64,000 nucleotides of DNA from an uncultured Desulfobacterales bacterium (GTDB taxonomy: Bacteria; Desulfobacterota; Desulfobulbia; Desulfobulbales; Desulfocapsaceae): positions 1-64,000 of the forward strand of contig CALGIJ010000007.1 of assembly GCA_937915545.1 (NCBI GenBank), given 5' to 3'. This document shows positions 1 through 9,528 of the stretch, piece by piece. The position numbers and the translations under genes were made by a program. The notes under the pieces are model-generated. The model was not told where the DNA came from, made no database searches, and worked only from the letters and a program-made list of their open reading frames with translations. Numbering within the stretch: position 1 is the stretch's first letter; each line of letters starts with the position of its first letter.

Positions 1-38
1 TCCGTTCATATCAGGCCCAACGATCTGATATGAACGGA
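1..38. repeat. Perfect 14-bp inverted repeat at the left edge
   Basis: Positions 1-14 and 25-38 are exact reverse complements (TCCGTTCATATCAG and its complement) around a 10-nt loop. No T-tract follows on the + strand. The upstream side lies outside the window, so a terminator acting on the - strand or the edge of a longer repeat cannot be excluded. Confidence 0.6.
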
Positions 39-137
39 ACGAATGACCGTAGATAGTTGCCTCCGGAGAGTGGGGTTTTGCTCAACTTTCTTGCTCGAGG
101 ACGAGCGTTTCAATTTTCAAGGTTCCCTTAAATTATA

Positions 138-1253
138 ATGAAAGATAAATATTTTAGAATTCATCTCGCCTATTCAGATCGTCATTTTTATCCAGGTAAA
201 GAAAATAAAGTTACTGAGTGGTTCTCGTGTAGCCAAATAGCCTCTCATATGTGGAAGGTGCTAGAAAAAAACTTTGTTAATGTCACCTATGGCGATAATG
301 TGCCCTGCGGGAAAATTGATCTCCTGTGGACTAACAGGCATGAGGGGCGAAATGCTCAAGTTCAAAGAATGGCAACATTTGCCTCAATAGCTCATTTTAA
401 CTTTGTGACAAGGAAAATTTCTGAAAACCTTTCATATGCTACTGACTCACCTGTAGAAGGTCTTTCTTCAATTATTGATAAATGGAAACACTGGCGGAGT
501 CTTTCTCTATCTGATTTGGTACTAATCATCGGAAACGACCATATATTGCAAACGTTCAATATTCAAAGGATGCGTGGATCATTACATCTTGTTGACTGTG
601 GAATCGATACAGAACATTTCAGAGGGCCAGAGGACATCGTTCGCGATAAGATTTTTGTCCATAATGCGACACGGTTCTCAGTGAGAAAGGGAAGTCACAT
701 AGTTGCTGGAGCCTGGAAAAAGATCGTTCATAAAATACCTGACGCGACATTAATTTTGCTGGGTAGGGAAGGAGATATCGACATAATGCAGTTGCTGGGT
801 AACTGCCCAAGGGTCGTTTTCTCAGGAGCATACCAAAGCGGGAGCAGTGAATATGTCAGGAGTTTAAGCTCGTCATCCTGGGTACTTCAGCCGTCGTTAG
901 CTGAAGGGCAGGCTGGGACGCTTCTAGAAGCTATGAGTTGTGGTTGTGTACCCTTAGCATCCAGAAGTTCTGGTATTGACGCAGAGAAGTATGGTGGCTA
1001 TCCTTTGCACGGTAACACAATTGACGAACTTGCCGGTGCAATGCTGCTTGCCATGGGCGAGTGGACGCCGCAACAATCCAAAAACGTACGTCAAAAGGTT
1101 GTTGAATACCACAATTGGCAGCTTTTTGAAAAAAAATTTCTGGAACTAACTCTGGCACTTCTTGAACGTGGTCCGTTTCGCACGCCTTTAGGGATGAATG
1201 TTCTGAAAGATTTTATTTTTTTCATTCAAGCAAAAGACAAAATTCAAATTTGA
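138..1253 (+). CDS. GT4-family glycosyltransferase
   Basis: The 371-residue protein has a GT-B layout. Its second half carries the typical donor-binding segment: a 'NATRFSVRKG' stretch near residue 176, and an E-x7-E-type motif 'EGQAGTLLEAMSCG' around residues 256-269. It probably transfers a sugar from a nucleotide donor during polysaccharide or glycoprotein assembly at the cytoplasmic face. The substrate cannot be told. The gene is AT-rich compared with the core genes further right, and it lacks a strong Shine-Dalgarno sequence before the ATG. It heads a run of co-oriented glycosyltransferase genes. Confidence 0.8.
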   Translation: MKDKYFRIHLAYSDRHFYPGKENKVTEWFSCSQIASHMWKVLEKNFVNVTYGDNVPCGKIDLLWTNRHEGRNAQVQRMATFASIAHFNFVTRKISENLSYATDSPVEGLSSIIDKWKHWRSLSLSDLVLIIGNDHILQTFNIQRMRGSLHLVDCGIDTEHFRGPEDIVRDKIFVHNATRFSVRKGSHIVAGAWKKIVHKIPDATLILLGREGDIDIMQLLGNCPRVVFSGAYQSGSSEYVRSLSSSSWVLQPSLAEGQAGTLLEAMSCGCVPLASRSSGIDAEKYGGYPLHGNTIDELAGAMLLAMGEWTPQQSKNVRQKVVEYHNWQLFEKKFLELTLALLERGPFRTPLGMNVLKDFIFFIQAKDKIQI

Positions 1254-1447
1254 ACTGAATAAAAAGGTAAGCTTTTGGTTTATATTTGCTAATAAATAGA
1301 GCATCATAGATCGTGTAATAAAGCCCGGGCTTGGTTTAATTAAAAACAGCATGAAAGAACATTTATTGAGATTTTCCTTTTACGATCTAATCACTGTGTT
1401 TAAATTTGCTATTTTTTAAACAATATTGAAAGGGGCTTAAATAAGCA

Positions 1448-2248
1448 ATGGATCTAGCTGAAAAAGGGTCTGGCGGAATAGCCGGGCGTTCGACAAGGGT
1501 AAATAGTATTAAAAAACTTCTGGCGGTAAACGGTTTTCGAGCTATAGATCTTGGTTCTAATGAAGGTTATAACTGTTTTGATCTCCACGAGGCGGGTTGC
1601 AAAGAGGTTGTTGGGATTGAAATCAGAGACCGTTTCCTAAGAAAAGCTGAACATGAAAGGCAAAGATTGGGTTATGACAGGGTTCAGTTTTTCAATAAGG
1701 ATGTCAGAAAAATAGATGAATATGGGCTTGGAAAATTTAATCTATGCCTCTGTACAGGTCTACTATATCACATGCAGAATCCCTTTAATTTGTTGAAGAG
1801 GATACGAAATATTTGCAATACCCTGGTGTTGGAAACACATGTGAGTCCCTCTTATCTTCATTTCTTTCTAGCCGGTAAGAAATACCGGTGCAACTTATCT
1901 TTGATCAAATCAAGAATTCATTTAGACGGTGAACCATTCTCAGGAAGATTAAATATTTTTCCTGCGACTGTTAACATGCATGATACCTCAGGTTCCAGTT
2001 TCTCTTATACCACATTTTGGTTTGATATTGAGTCATTAAAAAACGCACTTGTGCTAGCAGGCTTTAAAGTGTCTGTTTTATACTTTTCCGACACACCAAG
2101 AGGGTATCCTAAAATTTCCGTCAATCATGGCTATAAGAGAACAAAGGTTTTCCTTGTAGCCGACGTTATCGACAAATCAATATACATTCCGGTCGAAGAT
2201 GGAACCATTGTCGGCAATGAACTGTTAATAAAAAGTATTAAGATTTAA
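1448..2248 (+). CDS. Class I SAM-dependent methyltransferase (DUF1698/CmoB-like)
   Basis: The 266-residue protein has a Rossmann-type SAM site: motif I 'AIDLGSNEGYNCFDL' near residue 32, followed by the acidic strand 'VVGIEIRDR'. A 'CTGLLYHMQNPFNLL' segment near residue 102 resembles the post-II region of CmoB/DUF1698 methyltransferases. Position among glycosyltransferases suggests methylation of a sugar or glycan precursor, but that is inference. It is flanked by AT-rich gaps of 194 and 295 bp in which I see no gene. An AAGGGG sequence lies about 13 nt before the ATG. Confidence 0.75.
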   Translation: MDLAEKGSGGIAGRSTRVNSIKKLLAVNGFRAIDLGSNEGYNCFDLHEAGCKEVVGIEIRDRFLRKAEHERQRLGYDRVQFFNKDVRKIDEYGLGKFNLCLCTGLLYHMQNPFNLLKRIRNICNTLVLETHVSPSYLHFFLAGKKYRCNLSLIKSRIHLDGEPFSGRLNIFPATVNMHDTSGSSFSYTTFWFDIESLKNALVLAGFKVSVLYFSDTPRGYPKISVNHGYKRTKVFLVADVIDKSIYIPVEDGTIVGNELLIKSIKI

Positions 2249-2543
2249 GTAGTTGTTACCCGATTTCTATTAAGACAGATAGTCGACGTTGTATATCAGG
2301 ATCAACCTGAGTTTATAGATTTTTTAGAGGATATAGCTTCTGTGGAGTGTATAAGATGTCATCTCGATATTAAAGTTTTGTCGTTTTTTTTCGAAGAAAT
2401 ATCTAAAACTCGATTGCGCCTGTAATCCCGGGGTAGAATCCCTGCCCACAGATGAAGGGTAAATGTCCTTGTGTTATCTCGGGCATTAACATTTGCCCAG
2501 GCCCTTGTTTTATGACTGCATTTAATGTGTAAGGCTTTAACCG

Positions 2544-3656
2544 GTGAAAATCGCATATTTGTTTAATACTGGCAGATTCAATATACTTCAGGATGTTCGT
2601 TCGGGCAGAAGCCCCTCCGATTTCTTTTATGGTGCAATTGAGCTTGAGAAAAAAGGGTATGTAATCGGAATCCATGAATTAGTCGCACATTCTCCTGTAA
2701 AATTTCCCTACGCTTTTTGCAATATTATGTTAAGCAAAGGATGGACACCGGCCTACATGGATGGAGGTCTGGTCAGGCAATCCTTAAAATTGTGTGATCA
2801 GTTAAACAAATACGATTGTATCGTTGCCACAACAAGCGGGATAGCATTTTCTCTTGGCTTGTTGAAGAAGATAAAAGCGCTTTCTCCGCCCCTCGTTTCG
2901 ATTCACTGTGGCATATTCAATAACTCTTACAAAAGGGTTGGGAAATACCTGACTTCAACCCTTATGGAGGAAATGCACAACGTATATTTCGGTGAAGGAG
3001 AATTTATTCAAAGTCAAAAGGTCTTTTCTTCAAGAAAAATTAACAACACCGTATGCCAATATGGAGTCGATCTTAATTTTTGGGGATATGGGAATAAGGG
3101 GAAAAAAAAAGACTATGTCCTGTGCGTGGGCAACGATGGAAGACGAGATTTTAACTGCCTGTTGAAAGCGGCCCATATGATTTCTGCTGAAATCATACTA
3201 CTGACAAAAAGGAAGATCACCGGTTCTCTTTCAAATAATGTTAAGTTGTTGAAAAGTGACTGGGGGAGTCAGTCCATAAATGACCATGAACTGAAGATCT
3301 TGTATCAAGAGGCTCGATGTGTTGTAATACCTCTCATCGACTCTGTTCAACCATCGGGGCAAAGTGTTGCTTTACAGGCAATGGCTTGCGGAACTCCAGT
3401 CGTAATTACTGAAACACCTGGGTTTTGGGACCGTCGTTTACTTAGAGATGGAAAAGAACTACTGTTTGTTAAAATTGGAGATCCACTCGATTTGGCAAGA
3501 AAAGTAAATCGCCTACTGGAGGATAGATGTTTTGCAAAGAACATAGCATCTCAAGCTTTAAGTTGCCTGAACTCCAATTTTTCAATTGAGCACTTTTCTC
3601 AATGCATCGAATCATGTGTGCTAGAGCATGAAAAAACTAAATGTGATGTAGGTTGA
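2544..3656 (+). CDS. GT4-family glycosyltransferase (GTG start)
   Basis: The 370-residue GT-B protein starts with GTG at 2544, giving 'MKIAYLFNTGRFN', a normal N-terminal strand for the family. The donor site includes 'SGQSVALQAMACGTPVV' near residue 272, and 'YVLCVGNDGRRDFNCLL' near residue 192 opens the C-terminal domain. It likely transfers a hexose or similar sugar in the local polysaccharide pathway. The stop codon lies only 6 bp before the left end of the decayed insertion sequence, so the insertion struck just after, or possibly slightly trimmed, this gene. Confidence 0.8.
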   Translation: MKIAYLFNTGRFNILQDVRSGRSPSDFFYGAIELEKKGYVIGIHELVAHSPVKFPYAFCNIMLSKGWTPAYMDGGLVRQSLKLCDQLNKYDCIVATTSGIAFSLGLLKKIKALSPPLVSIHCGIFNNSYKRVGKYLTSTLMEEMHNVYFGEGEFIQSQKVFSSRKINNTVCQYGVDLNFWGYGNKGKKKDYVLCVGNDGRRDFNCLLKAAHMISAEIILLTKRKITGSLSNNVKLLKSDWGSQSINDHELKILYQEARCVVIPLIDSVQPSGQSVALQAMACGTPVVITETPGFWDRRLLRDGKELLFVKIGDPLDLARKVNRLLEDRCFAKNIASQALSCLNSNFSIEHFSQCIESCVLEHEKTKCDVG

Positions 3657-3710
3657 AAATAGTGGACACCAAAACTCTGATGATTCATAGACAGCAGAGG
3701 AGGTGTTGCC

Positions 3711-4024
3711 ATGGAAAAGATACCGCAAGGAAGATATACGAAAGAGTTCCGCGAAGAGGCTGCCCGCTTAGTGCTCGAAGAGGGGCTTTCCTCCGGTGAG
3801 GCTGCCAAACGCCTTTCCTTACCGGAGAGTACTCTCGAGAATTGGGTGAGAGTTGTGCGTGCAGGTAACCTTGGCAATGTCGGCAAAAACCGGCGCCCTC
3901 TCACTGAAGTGGAACTTGAACTAGCGCGGGTCAAGAAAGAGTTGGCTACAGTACGGATGGAGCGAGATTTCCAAAAAAAGCTGCTGCGTACTTTGCCAAG
4001 GAGTCGCTGCCCGGTACGCGATGA
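3711..4024 (+). pseudogene. IS3-family OrfA (HTH transposase subunit), frameshifted
   Basis: The first ~87 codons read as an intact IS3 OrfA: 'RYTKEFREEAARLVLEEG' HTH region followed by a leucine-rich 'VELELARVKKELATVRMERD'. At the A7 run around 3973-3979 the frame is off by one. The expected tail (KKAAAYFAKESLPGTR, then TGA at 4022-4024) is found one frame away. That natural stop overlaps the ATG of OrfB as ATGA. Loss of one A from an A8 run explains it; a programmed slip is less likely given the other breaks downstream. Confidence 0.75.
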
Positions 4025-4883
4025 TGAAGGAGGTGCGACCCACCTACCCACTGCCAATGCTTTGCGAGGTCTTTTCTGTCTCTCCGCGCGGATATTTTGA
4101 GTGGCGATCCCGGCCTCCATCGACTCGGAGACTGGAAGATGCTCGATTGGCGGTGGAAATCAAAGCCGCTCATCGACGCACCCGAGAGAGCTATGGCCCC
4201 GAGCGATTGCAGAGCGATTTAGCGGATTATTGTGTTTTTACAGGTGTTTTGCGCCTCAAACGTTTACGCCGTGAACATGGTATCCACTGCAAACAAAAGA
4301 GGAAATTCAGAGCAACGACAGACTCAGATCATAAAGAACCGGTAGCACCCAACTTGCTAGATCAAAATTTTTATGACAGATGGTCCGAGTCAAGTCTGGC
4401 TGACCGACATCACGTCCATCCCCACAGATGAGGGCTTGTTGTATCTCGCTGGACACAAGGATTTGTACACCGGTGCGATTGTCGGCTATGCCATGAGCAG
4501 TCGCATGACAATAAATCTTGTGAGCCAATCCCTGTTCCAGGCGGTTGCCAGCAAACGCTCAATTGCTGGCCTTATTCATCATTCCGATCGGGGCGCCAAT
4601 ATTGTTCCGGTGAATACCGAAAATTCCTTCGGCAATTTAACATGAGAACTTCCATGAGTCGCAAAAGGAATTGTTATGATAATGCACCCATGGAAAGCTT
4701 TTGGGGGACATTGAAAACTGAGTTGCTTTCCACTGGCGTTATGCGAGTCGGCTGGAAGCGATGCGTGAGGTTCGAACATTCATAGAGCTGTTTTATAACC
4801 GCCAGAGAAAGTAAATGAGACTGGAATAGCTTTCCCCGGCAGCGTACGAGCAAGAGTATTATAAACTGAGAAAAGCAGCGTGA
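4021..4883 (+). pseudogene. IS3-family OrfB (DDE transposase), multiply broken
   Basis: All three catalytic regions of the IS3 integrase domain can be read, but in different frames. The first Asp is in 'VWLTDITS' (about 4397), the second in 'IHHSDRG' (about 4575) and the Glu in 'NAPMESFWGTLK' (about 4682). Frame changes lie near 4370 (a T5 run), 4600 and 4725, and there are stops or shifts near 4812 and 4829. The end 'LSPAAYEQEYYKL' is still recognisable before TGA at 4881-4883. The gene is dead. Confidence 0.85.
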
Positions 4884-5046
4884 CGTTTTGGTGTCTAATA
4901 TTGCCAACTGATCTCAGGGAAAGCCACAAGGTAATAATTGTAGCCCAAAAGCTTTTGATATGAAATTTCAATCATTAGTAATATTATATGGCGCCACTTC
5001 CATAAAACAATGAAATCATCATTGGAATATTGCAGACAGGATTAAG

Positions 5047-6105
5047 ATGTTTTTACAACACTTAGAGTACCTCGCAGACAAGACTTTGAAGACTTGCCAT
5101 CACCATTATATCGCTCTAAGTTCAGGGTGCCTGCCCTTTGGGCGCTGTCATGGAACTGTCGCCTGTAACATGTTTCCTGCTTATAAGTCTTGGGGGGGGA
5201 GCAGTGTTTTTGTAAAGCAATTTGCAACGGCGCTTCGCCGGTATGGATTTAGATTGGTCTTCGACGTGAAGAAAAAAATTGATGTTATCCTCATTATCGA
5301 CCCCCGTGAAGACTTATTGAACAAATCATTCGGAATGCAAGACATTCTGACGTATCGCAAAAACAATCCTGGAGTTAAAATCATTCATAGAATTAATGAA
5401 TGTGACCAAAGAAAAAGCACGAACTTCATCGATGAAATTCTGCTCGAAGCCAACTCCGTTGCCGATCATACCGTCTTCATCTCCGAATGGTTGAAGGAAT
5501 ACTTTCAAGCGAGATGGTTCGCTGAATCTCGATCAAACAGCACTATCTATAATGGAGCAGACGTCTCAGTATTTCATCCCGTCGGCAGTACTCCATTCAG
5601 GGCCGATGGACCACTTCGTCTGGTTACCCACCACTGGTCGGCTAATCCGATGAAGGGCTTTCCTGTATATAAAATGATTGATGACATGATAGCCGAGGGA
5701 AAAATTCTTGATACCGAATTATGGATAATTGGTCAGTGGCCCGCAGATATACAATGGCGAGCAGCACGGACCTTCGGCCCTACATCAGGAGTAAAGCTCG
5801 CCGGCCTGCTACGGCAATGTCATGTGTATATAACTGCCAGTCTTTGGGAACCATGCGGCATGCATCATGTGGAGGGGGTGCAATGCGGGCTACCTTTGCT
5901 CTATCATGAAGACGGTGGGGGAATTGTCGAGGCTGGTAAGAAGTACGGTATTCCCTTTCGCGAGGACACCATTGTCGAGGCTGTAACTGCAATGAAAAGT
6001 AACTATCAAAAGATGCGTGAAAAAGTGTTTACACACATGCCTGATGGTTCAAGGATGGCTAGTGATTATGTCCGGATTGTCCAGCGGCTTATGGCAGAAA
6101 GTTAA
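5047..6105 (+). CDS. GT4-family glycosyltransferase
   Basis: The 352-residue protein has the family's 'SWGGSSVFVKQFATAL' acceptor-side motif and a C-terminal donor domain with 'LVTHHWSANPMKGF' and 'EPCGMHHVEGVQCGLPLL'. The ATG at 5047 has an AGACAGG ribosome site 6 nt upstream. However, family members normally begin only about ten residues before the glycine motif, so ATG 5170 (311 residues) is a real alternative. The first ~40 residues look non-native and may derive from decay next to the insertion sequence. The stop overlaps the next gene by one base (TAATG). Confidence 0.72.
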   Translation: MFLQHLEYLADKTLKTCHHHYIALSSGCLPFGRCHGTVACNMFPAYKSWGGSSVFVKQFATALRRYGFRLVFDVKKKIDVILIIDPREDLLNKSFGMQDILTYRKNNPGVKIIHRINECDQRKSTNFIDEILLEANSVADHTVFISEWLKEYFQARWFAESRSNSTIYNGADVSVFHPVGSTPFRADGPLRLVTHHWSANPMKGFPVYKMIDDMIAEGKILDTELWIIGQWPADIQWRAARTFGPTSGVKLAGLLRQCHVYITASLWEPCGMHHVEGVQCGLPLLYHEDGGGIVEAGKKYGIPFREDTIVEAVTAMKSNYQKMREKVFTHMPDGSRMASDYVRIVQRLMAES

Positions 6106-7211
6106 TGAATACCTGCAAGCGTGTAGGGTTCATCGTTGACGGGCTGCTGCCTTCTCTTAAAAACTGCTATTATTCCAAGACGATCACCCCTCTGTTTTGT
6201 GGATGGGAGGGAAGCAGTTCAATTAGACATGCACGGTTAAACCCTCTCGTCAATCAACCCTGTCTACAGCGTCTGGACTTAAGATATGAGGTTTATAAGC
6301 CATGGCAGCGCTACGACGCCATTGTGTTTTTAAAGTCCATGAACGTAGAGGCACTTAGACTTGCTCTACAGTGCCAACAAAGGAATATCCCTACCGTATT
6401 TGACCTCAATGTAGATTATCTCAGCACTCCTGTCGGTGCATATTACTATCATGGGATGGCACCGACGGTGGAGCAGAACCACCAGGCCAGGGCAATGGCA
6501 AGAACATGTTCCGCCGTCATTGCTGACTCAAGTCTGCTTAAAGAAATAGCTCTGGAGTATAATGGTAATACATTTTGGATTCCAGATTGCATCGAAGACC
6601 GATGCATTCACAGATCAAGCAAATGGAGACCTAGCAAGAATGAGACTATTCCACTCTTGTGGTGTGGTGAGGCTGTTAAGCTTTTTGATTTACTGGTAAT
6701 TGAAGATGCTCTCCGTTCACTCAGTAAGCGATTCGTCCTCCGCATTATCACAAACTCAATCTCTGCTATAGAAAGAGTATTTCAACCTTGGCAGGATCGA
6801 TTAAAGAAACTATTACATGATCTTAATGTTGAAATAATACCCTTTCAAAGCATTCAAAATCTCCTTTCCTGGTACGACCGTGGAGGCATATTTATATCTC
6901 CTAGATTCCTCGATAGTACCTATAACATTGGTCACACTGAGTGGAAAATCACCTTGCCAATGGCAAGGGGAAGGCTGGCATTATGTAGCCCACTGCAAAG
7001 CTATATGGATGTAGCACGTTTTGCCGATGGCCAAGGAATCCGAATTTGCAAATCACTTGATGATTGGCGCCACGCTTTTGAAGAGCTGTCTGAATCCTCT
7101 TTTGACTGGGATAATCAACAAAAAAATGCCTGTCATGTGGTGCGATCTCATTATTCCGCTTCTATTGTCGCATCCATTCATGGAAATTTTATGAAAAAAC
7201 TACTGGCATAA
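6105..7211 (+). CDS. Probable GT-B glycosyltransferase
   Basis: The 368-residue protein starts one base inside the stop codon of the previous gene, so translation is likely coupled. Fold cues are weak but consistent with GT-B: a 'YDAIVFLKSMNVEAL' strand-helix, 'TVFDLNVDYL' and 'SAVIADSSLLKEIALEYNG' in the N-terminal half, and 'PLLWCGEAVKLFDLLVIEDAL' opening the second domain. The usual E-x7-E motif is not clear. Instead 'DSTYNIGHTEWKITLPMARG' occupies that region. I would call it a divergent glycosyltransferase of the local cluster. Confidence 0.6.
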   Translation: MNTCKRVGFIVDGLLPSLKNCYYSKTITPLFCGWEGSSSIRHARLNPLVNQPCLQRLDLRYEVYKPWQRYDAIVFLKSMNVEALRLALQCQQRNIPTVFDLNVDYLSTPVGAYYYHGMAPTVEQNHQARAMARTCSAVIADSSLLKEIALEYNGNTFWIPDCIEDRCIHRSSKWRPSKNETIPLLWCGEAVKLFDLLVIEDALRSLSKRFVLRIITNSISAIERVFQPWQDRLKKLLHDLNVEIIPFQSIQNLLSWYDRGGIFISPRFLDSTYNIGHTEWKITLPMARGRLALCSPLQSYMDVARFADGQGIRICKSLDDWRHAFEELSESSFDWDNQQKNACHVVRSHYSASIVASIHGNFMKKLLA

Positions 7212-7213
7212 GA

Positions 7214-8371
7214 ATGACCATTGTAAAGAGATTCAAAGATTTTCTTCATCTTTCTTTTTTATACTCTCGAAGAACTATTTCCGAGTTCAATAGATGGAGG
7301 GCTGTCCAGAGAAATTTTCTTCTGAAACCTTTGGTTTTTTATGGCCATGAGCGTATACCCTCAAGAGATGAACGCTCAGGCGGGGCAATGATCAAATTCC
7401 AAGATTTGAATGAATATTTCCCAAATACTGTTTACGGTGCAAACATATTGTATCTGGTAAATAGTGCGTTACCTGTTTTTCCTGAAATCATGGCACGCAG
7501 GGCAAAACAAAAGGGAGTGCTCCTGGTTCTCAATCAAAATGGCGTCGCGTATCCGGGGTGGCATGGCCCAGGGTGGGAGAAATCCAATGCACCGAACAGA
7601 ATTCTTCTGGAACTCGCCGATTTTGTAATTTATCAAAGTGAGTTTTGCAAGCAAACGGCAGATAAATTCGTTGCACGCTGCAAATGCCAGTGGACGATTT
7701 CCCATAATCCAGTAAATACAGAGGTCTTCCGTCCAGTTGGCAGAAACCGCCCTCGGGGAGTAAGGCTTCTCCTGTCAGGTAGTCACCAGCATTTCTATCG
7801 GATACAGACGGCTCTTCAAACTTTACAAATAATACTAATGCATGAACCTAATGCCTTTCTTACTATCGCTGGAAGGTATACATGGAGAGCAGTCGAGAAG
7901 GAATGTATAGCTGAGGTAGAGGGAATGGCCCAGGAACTTGGGGTTCAGCATAGGTTTGAGTTTTCTGGTGGATATAGTCAAGATGAAGCTCCAGCACTCC
8001 TGCAACAACATAACATTCTTTTACACACAAAATATAACGACCCGTGCCCGCGTCTTGTTACAGAGGCCATGGCTTGCGGGCTTCCGATAGTTTACTCAAA
8101 AAGTGGTGGAGTTCCCGAGCTTGTTGGGAAAAGCGCCGGAGTTGGCGTGCCGGCAATTCTTGATTGGCAGCAAGACCATCCGCCAAAACCAGATGAGCTG
8201 GCTCGAGCAGTACTGCAGGTGTATGAGGGTCTTGAAAGATACTCCCTTGCCGCTCGCTCGAGGGCTGTAAATAACCTGGATGTCTTGCCCTGGATAAAAA
8301 TGCATTCCGCAATATTTGCAGATCTTTTAAATCGTAAATACAATGCGCCAAATCAACTCAAAGCAACTTGA
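7214..8371 (+). CDS. GT4-family glycosyltransferase
   Basis: The 385-residue protein begins 2 bp after the preceding stop. It has an N-terminal GT-B half with 'NGVAYPGWHGPGWEKSN' and 'DFVIYQSEFCKQTADKF', then a donor-binding half with 'LLLSGSHQHFYRIQTAL'. A clear motif 'CPRLVTEAMACGLPIVYSKSGG' lies near residues 278-300. It is probably part of one transcription unit with its two upstream neighbours. Donor and acceptor are unknown. Confidence 0.82.
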   Translation: MTIVKRFKDFLHLSFLYSRRTISEFNRWRAVQRNFLLKPLVFYGHERIPSRDERSGGAMIKFQDLNEYFPNTVYGANILYLVNSALPVFPEIMARRAKQKGVLLVLNQNGVAYPGWHGPGWEKSNAPNRILLELADFVIYQSEFCKQTADKFVARCKCQWTISHNPVNTEVFRPVGRNRPRGVRLLLSGSHQHFYRIQTALQTLQIILMHEPNAFLTIAGRYTWRAVEKECIAEVEGMAQELGVQHRFEFSGGYSQDEAPALLQQHNILLHTKYNDPCPRLVTEAMACGLPIVYSKSGGVPELVGKSAGVGVPAILDWQQDHPPKPDELARAVLQVYEGLERYSLAARSRAVNNLDVLPWIKMHSAIFADLLNRKYNAPNQLKAT

Positions 8372-8391
8372 GATACGTTACGAAGAGTTCT

Positions 8392-9414
8392 ATGCCTGAG
8401 ATTAGTGTCATAATGCCGGTATACAATGCCGGAAAATTTTTGGCCGCAGCAATTGAGAGTATTTTAAAACAGAATCATACGGATTTCGAATTTATCATTT
8501 TGGATGATGCGTCTACGGACAACAGCCTAGAAATTATAAATAAGTTTTGCGATCCTCGTATCGTTTTATCTGCTAATGTTGAGAACTTGGGTGTAGCCCG
8601 TTCCTTGAACAAAGGGATCGAATTGGCAAGAGGTCGGTATATTGTTCGCATGGACGCGGACGATATCAGCATGCCCAACCGTCTGGCACGACAAATTCGG
8701 TTCATGCAAGATCACCCAGAAATTGGGATCTCCGGAGGATGGGTTCAAATCTTTGGCAACGGCCCTCCATCAATAGCCAGGGTTCCCTCGAATCCTGATG
8801 AAATCGCTGCATACATGCTGTTTGAAACTCCATTGTGGCACGTAACTGTTATCATGAGGCGAGAGCTTATCATTCAGCACAAGCTGCGGTATAATCCAAC
8901 TTTTTCGCGATCTGAAGATTATGATTTGTGGACTAGGGCAATTGTTCATTTTCCTTTGGCCAACTTAGATGAAGTTCTTGTTCGGGTCCGCGAGCATGGT
9001 GCTAGTGCAACGCGGGCCAACTGGGATGAAATGACAAAACAAACTGAGATTATTTTAGGCCGATTACTTGAGCAATCAGGCTTTTCAGTTAGCGTGGAAG
9101 ATATAGCCTTTCATCACAGAGTGGGTCGGGGCTATCGCATGAACAGCAAAAAGGAAGTTGAGAAAGCAGAGAAATGGCTACAGAATCTTATAGAACTCAA
9201 TTCGCAGAAGCAAACTTTCAGTGATGTGTATCTCAGACGCGCCGTGGCCAAGGTCTGGTTCAGAGTATGCTCAAATTCGGGGCCCCTTGGGTTTTGGATT
9301 TTTAGGAAATGGATTGGTTCACCGCTTCGTCATCTGACCCGACCTCCCTCGGCAAATCTTGTCCGCTTTCTTGCCAGTATCATTTGGCATCGATGCCGGC
9401 AAGCTTTTGCCTAG
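8392..9414 (+). CDS. GT2-family glycosyltransferase
   Basis: The 340-residue protein begins 'MPEISVIMPVYNAGKFL', the standard GT2 (GT-A) opening, with GAAGAG as ribosome site 5 nt before the ATG. An in-frame TTG at 8368 overlapping the previous stop as TTGA would add eight residues. Nucleotide-sugar and metal motifs are visible: 'DDASTDNSLEI' near residue 39 and 'VRMDADDISMP' near residue 86. The segment 'RSEDYDLWTRA' near residue 179 is the ED-type catalytic region. It likely acts on a lipid-linked saccharide. Confidence 0.83.
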   Translation: MPEISVIMPVYNAGKFLAAAIESILKQNHTDFEFIILDDASTDNSLEIINKFCDPRIVLSANVENLGVARSLNKGIELARGRYIVRMDADDISMPNRLARQIRFMQDHPEIGISGGWVQIFGNGPPSIARVPSNPDEIAAYMLFETPLWHVTVIMRRELIIQHKLRYNPTFSRSEDYDLWTRAIVHFPLANLDEVLVRVREHGASATRANWDEMTKQTEIILGRLLEQSGFSVSVEDIAFHHRVGRGYRMNSKKEVEKAEKWLQNLIELNSQKQTFSDVYLRRAVAKVWFRVCSNSGPLGFWIFRKWIGSPLRHLTRPPSANLVRFLASIIWHRCRQAFA

Positions 9415-9528
9415 CACAATAAAAGACAGGCTGTTTACGCGATAATCCCAAGGCTGGGTGCAAGGGACAAAGCAAAATGATTTAATCTAAGTTACACATT
9501 TATTTGCGCATGTAAGGAGAATTTTTTA

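Larger units (their letters stand above)
3663..4897 (+). mobile_element. Decayed IS3-family insertion sequence
   Basis: The element is bounded by a 13-bp terminal inverted repeat with one mismatch: TGGACACCAAAAC at 3663-3675 and its complement GTTTTGGTGTCTA at 4885-4897. It holds an OrfA/OrfB transposase pair typical of IS3. The 3-bp flanks (TAG left, ATA right) do not match, so no target duplication is visible. Several frameshifts and stops break both genes, so the copy cannot encode its own transposase. Confidence 0.85.

Noticed and set aside
3970..4024. Functional programmed frameshift in the IS3 element at the A7 run
   Set aside because: A slip at the A7 run would only reach the natural OrfA stop, and OrfB downstream is broken in several more places.
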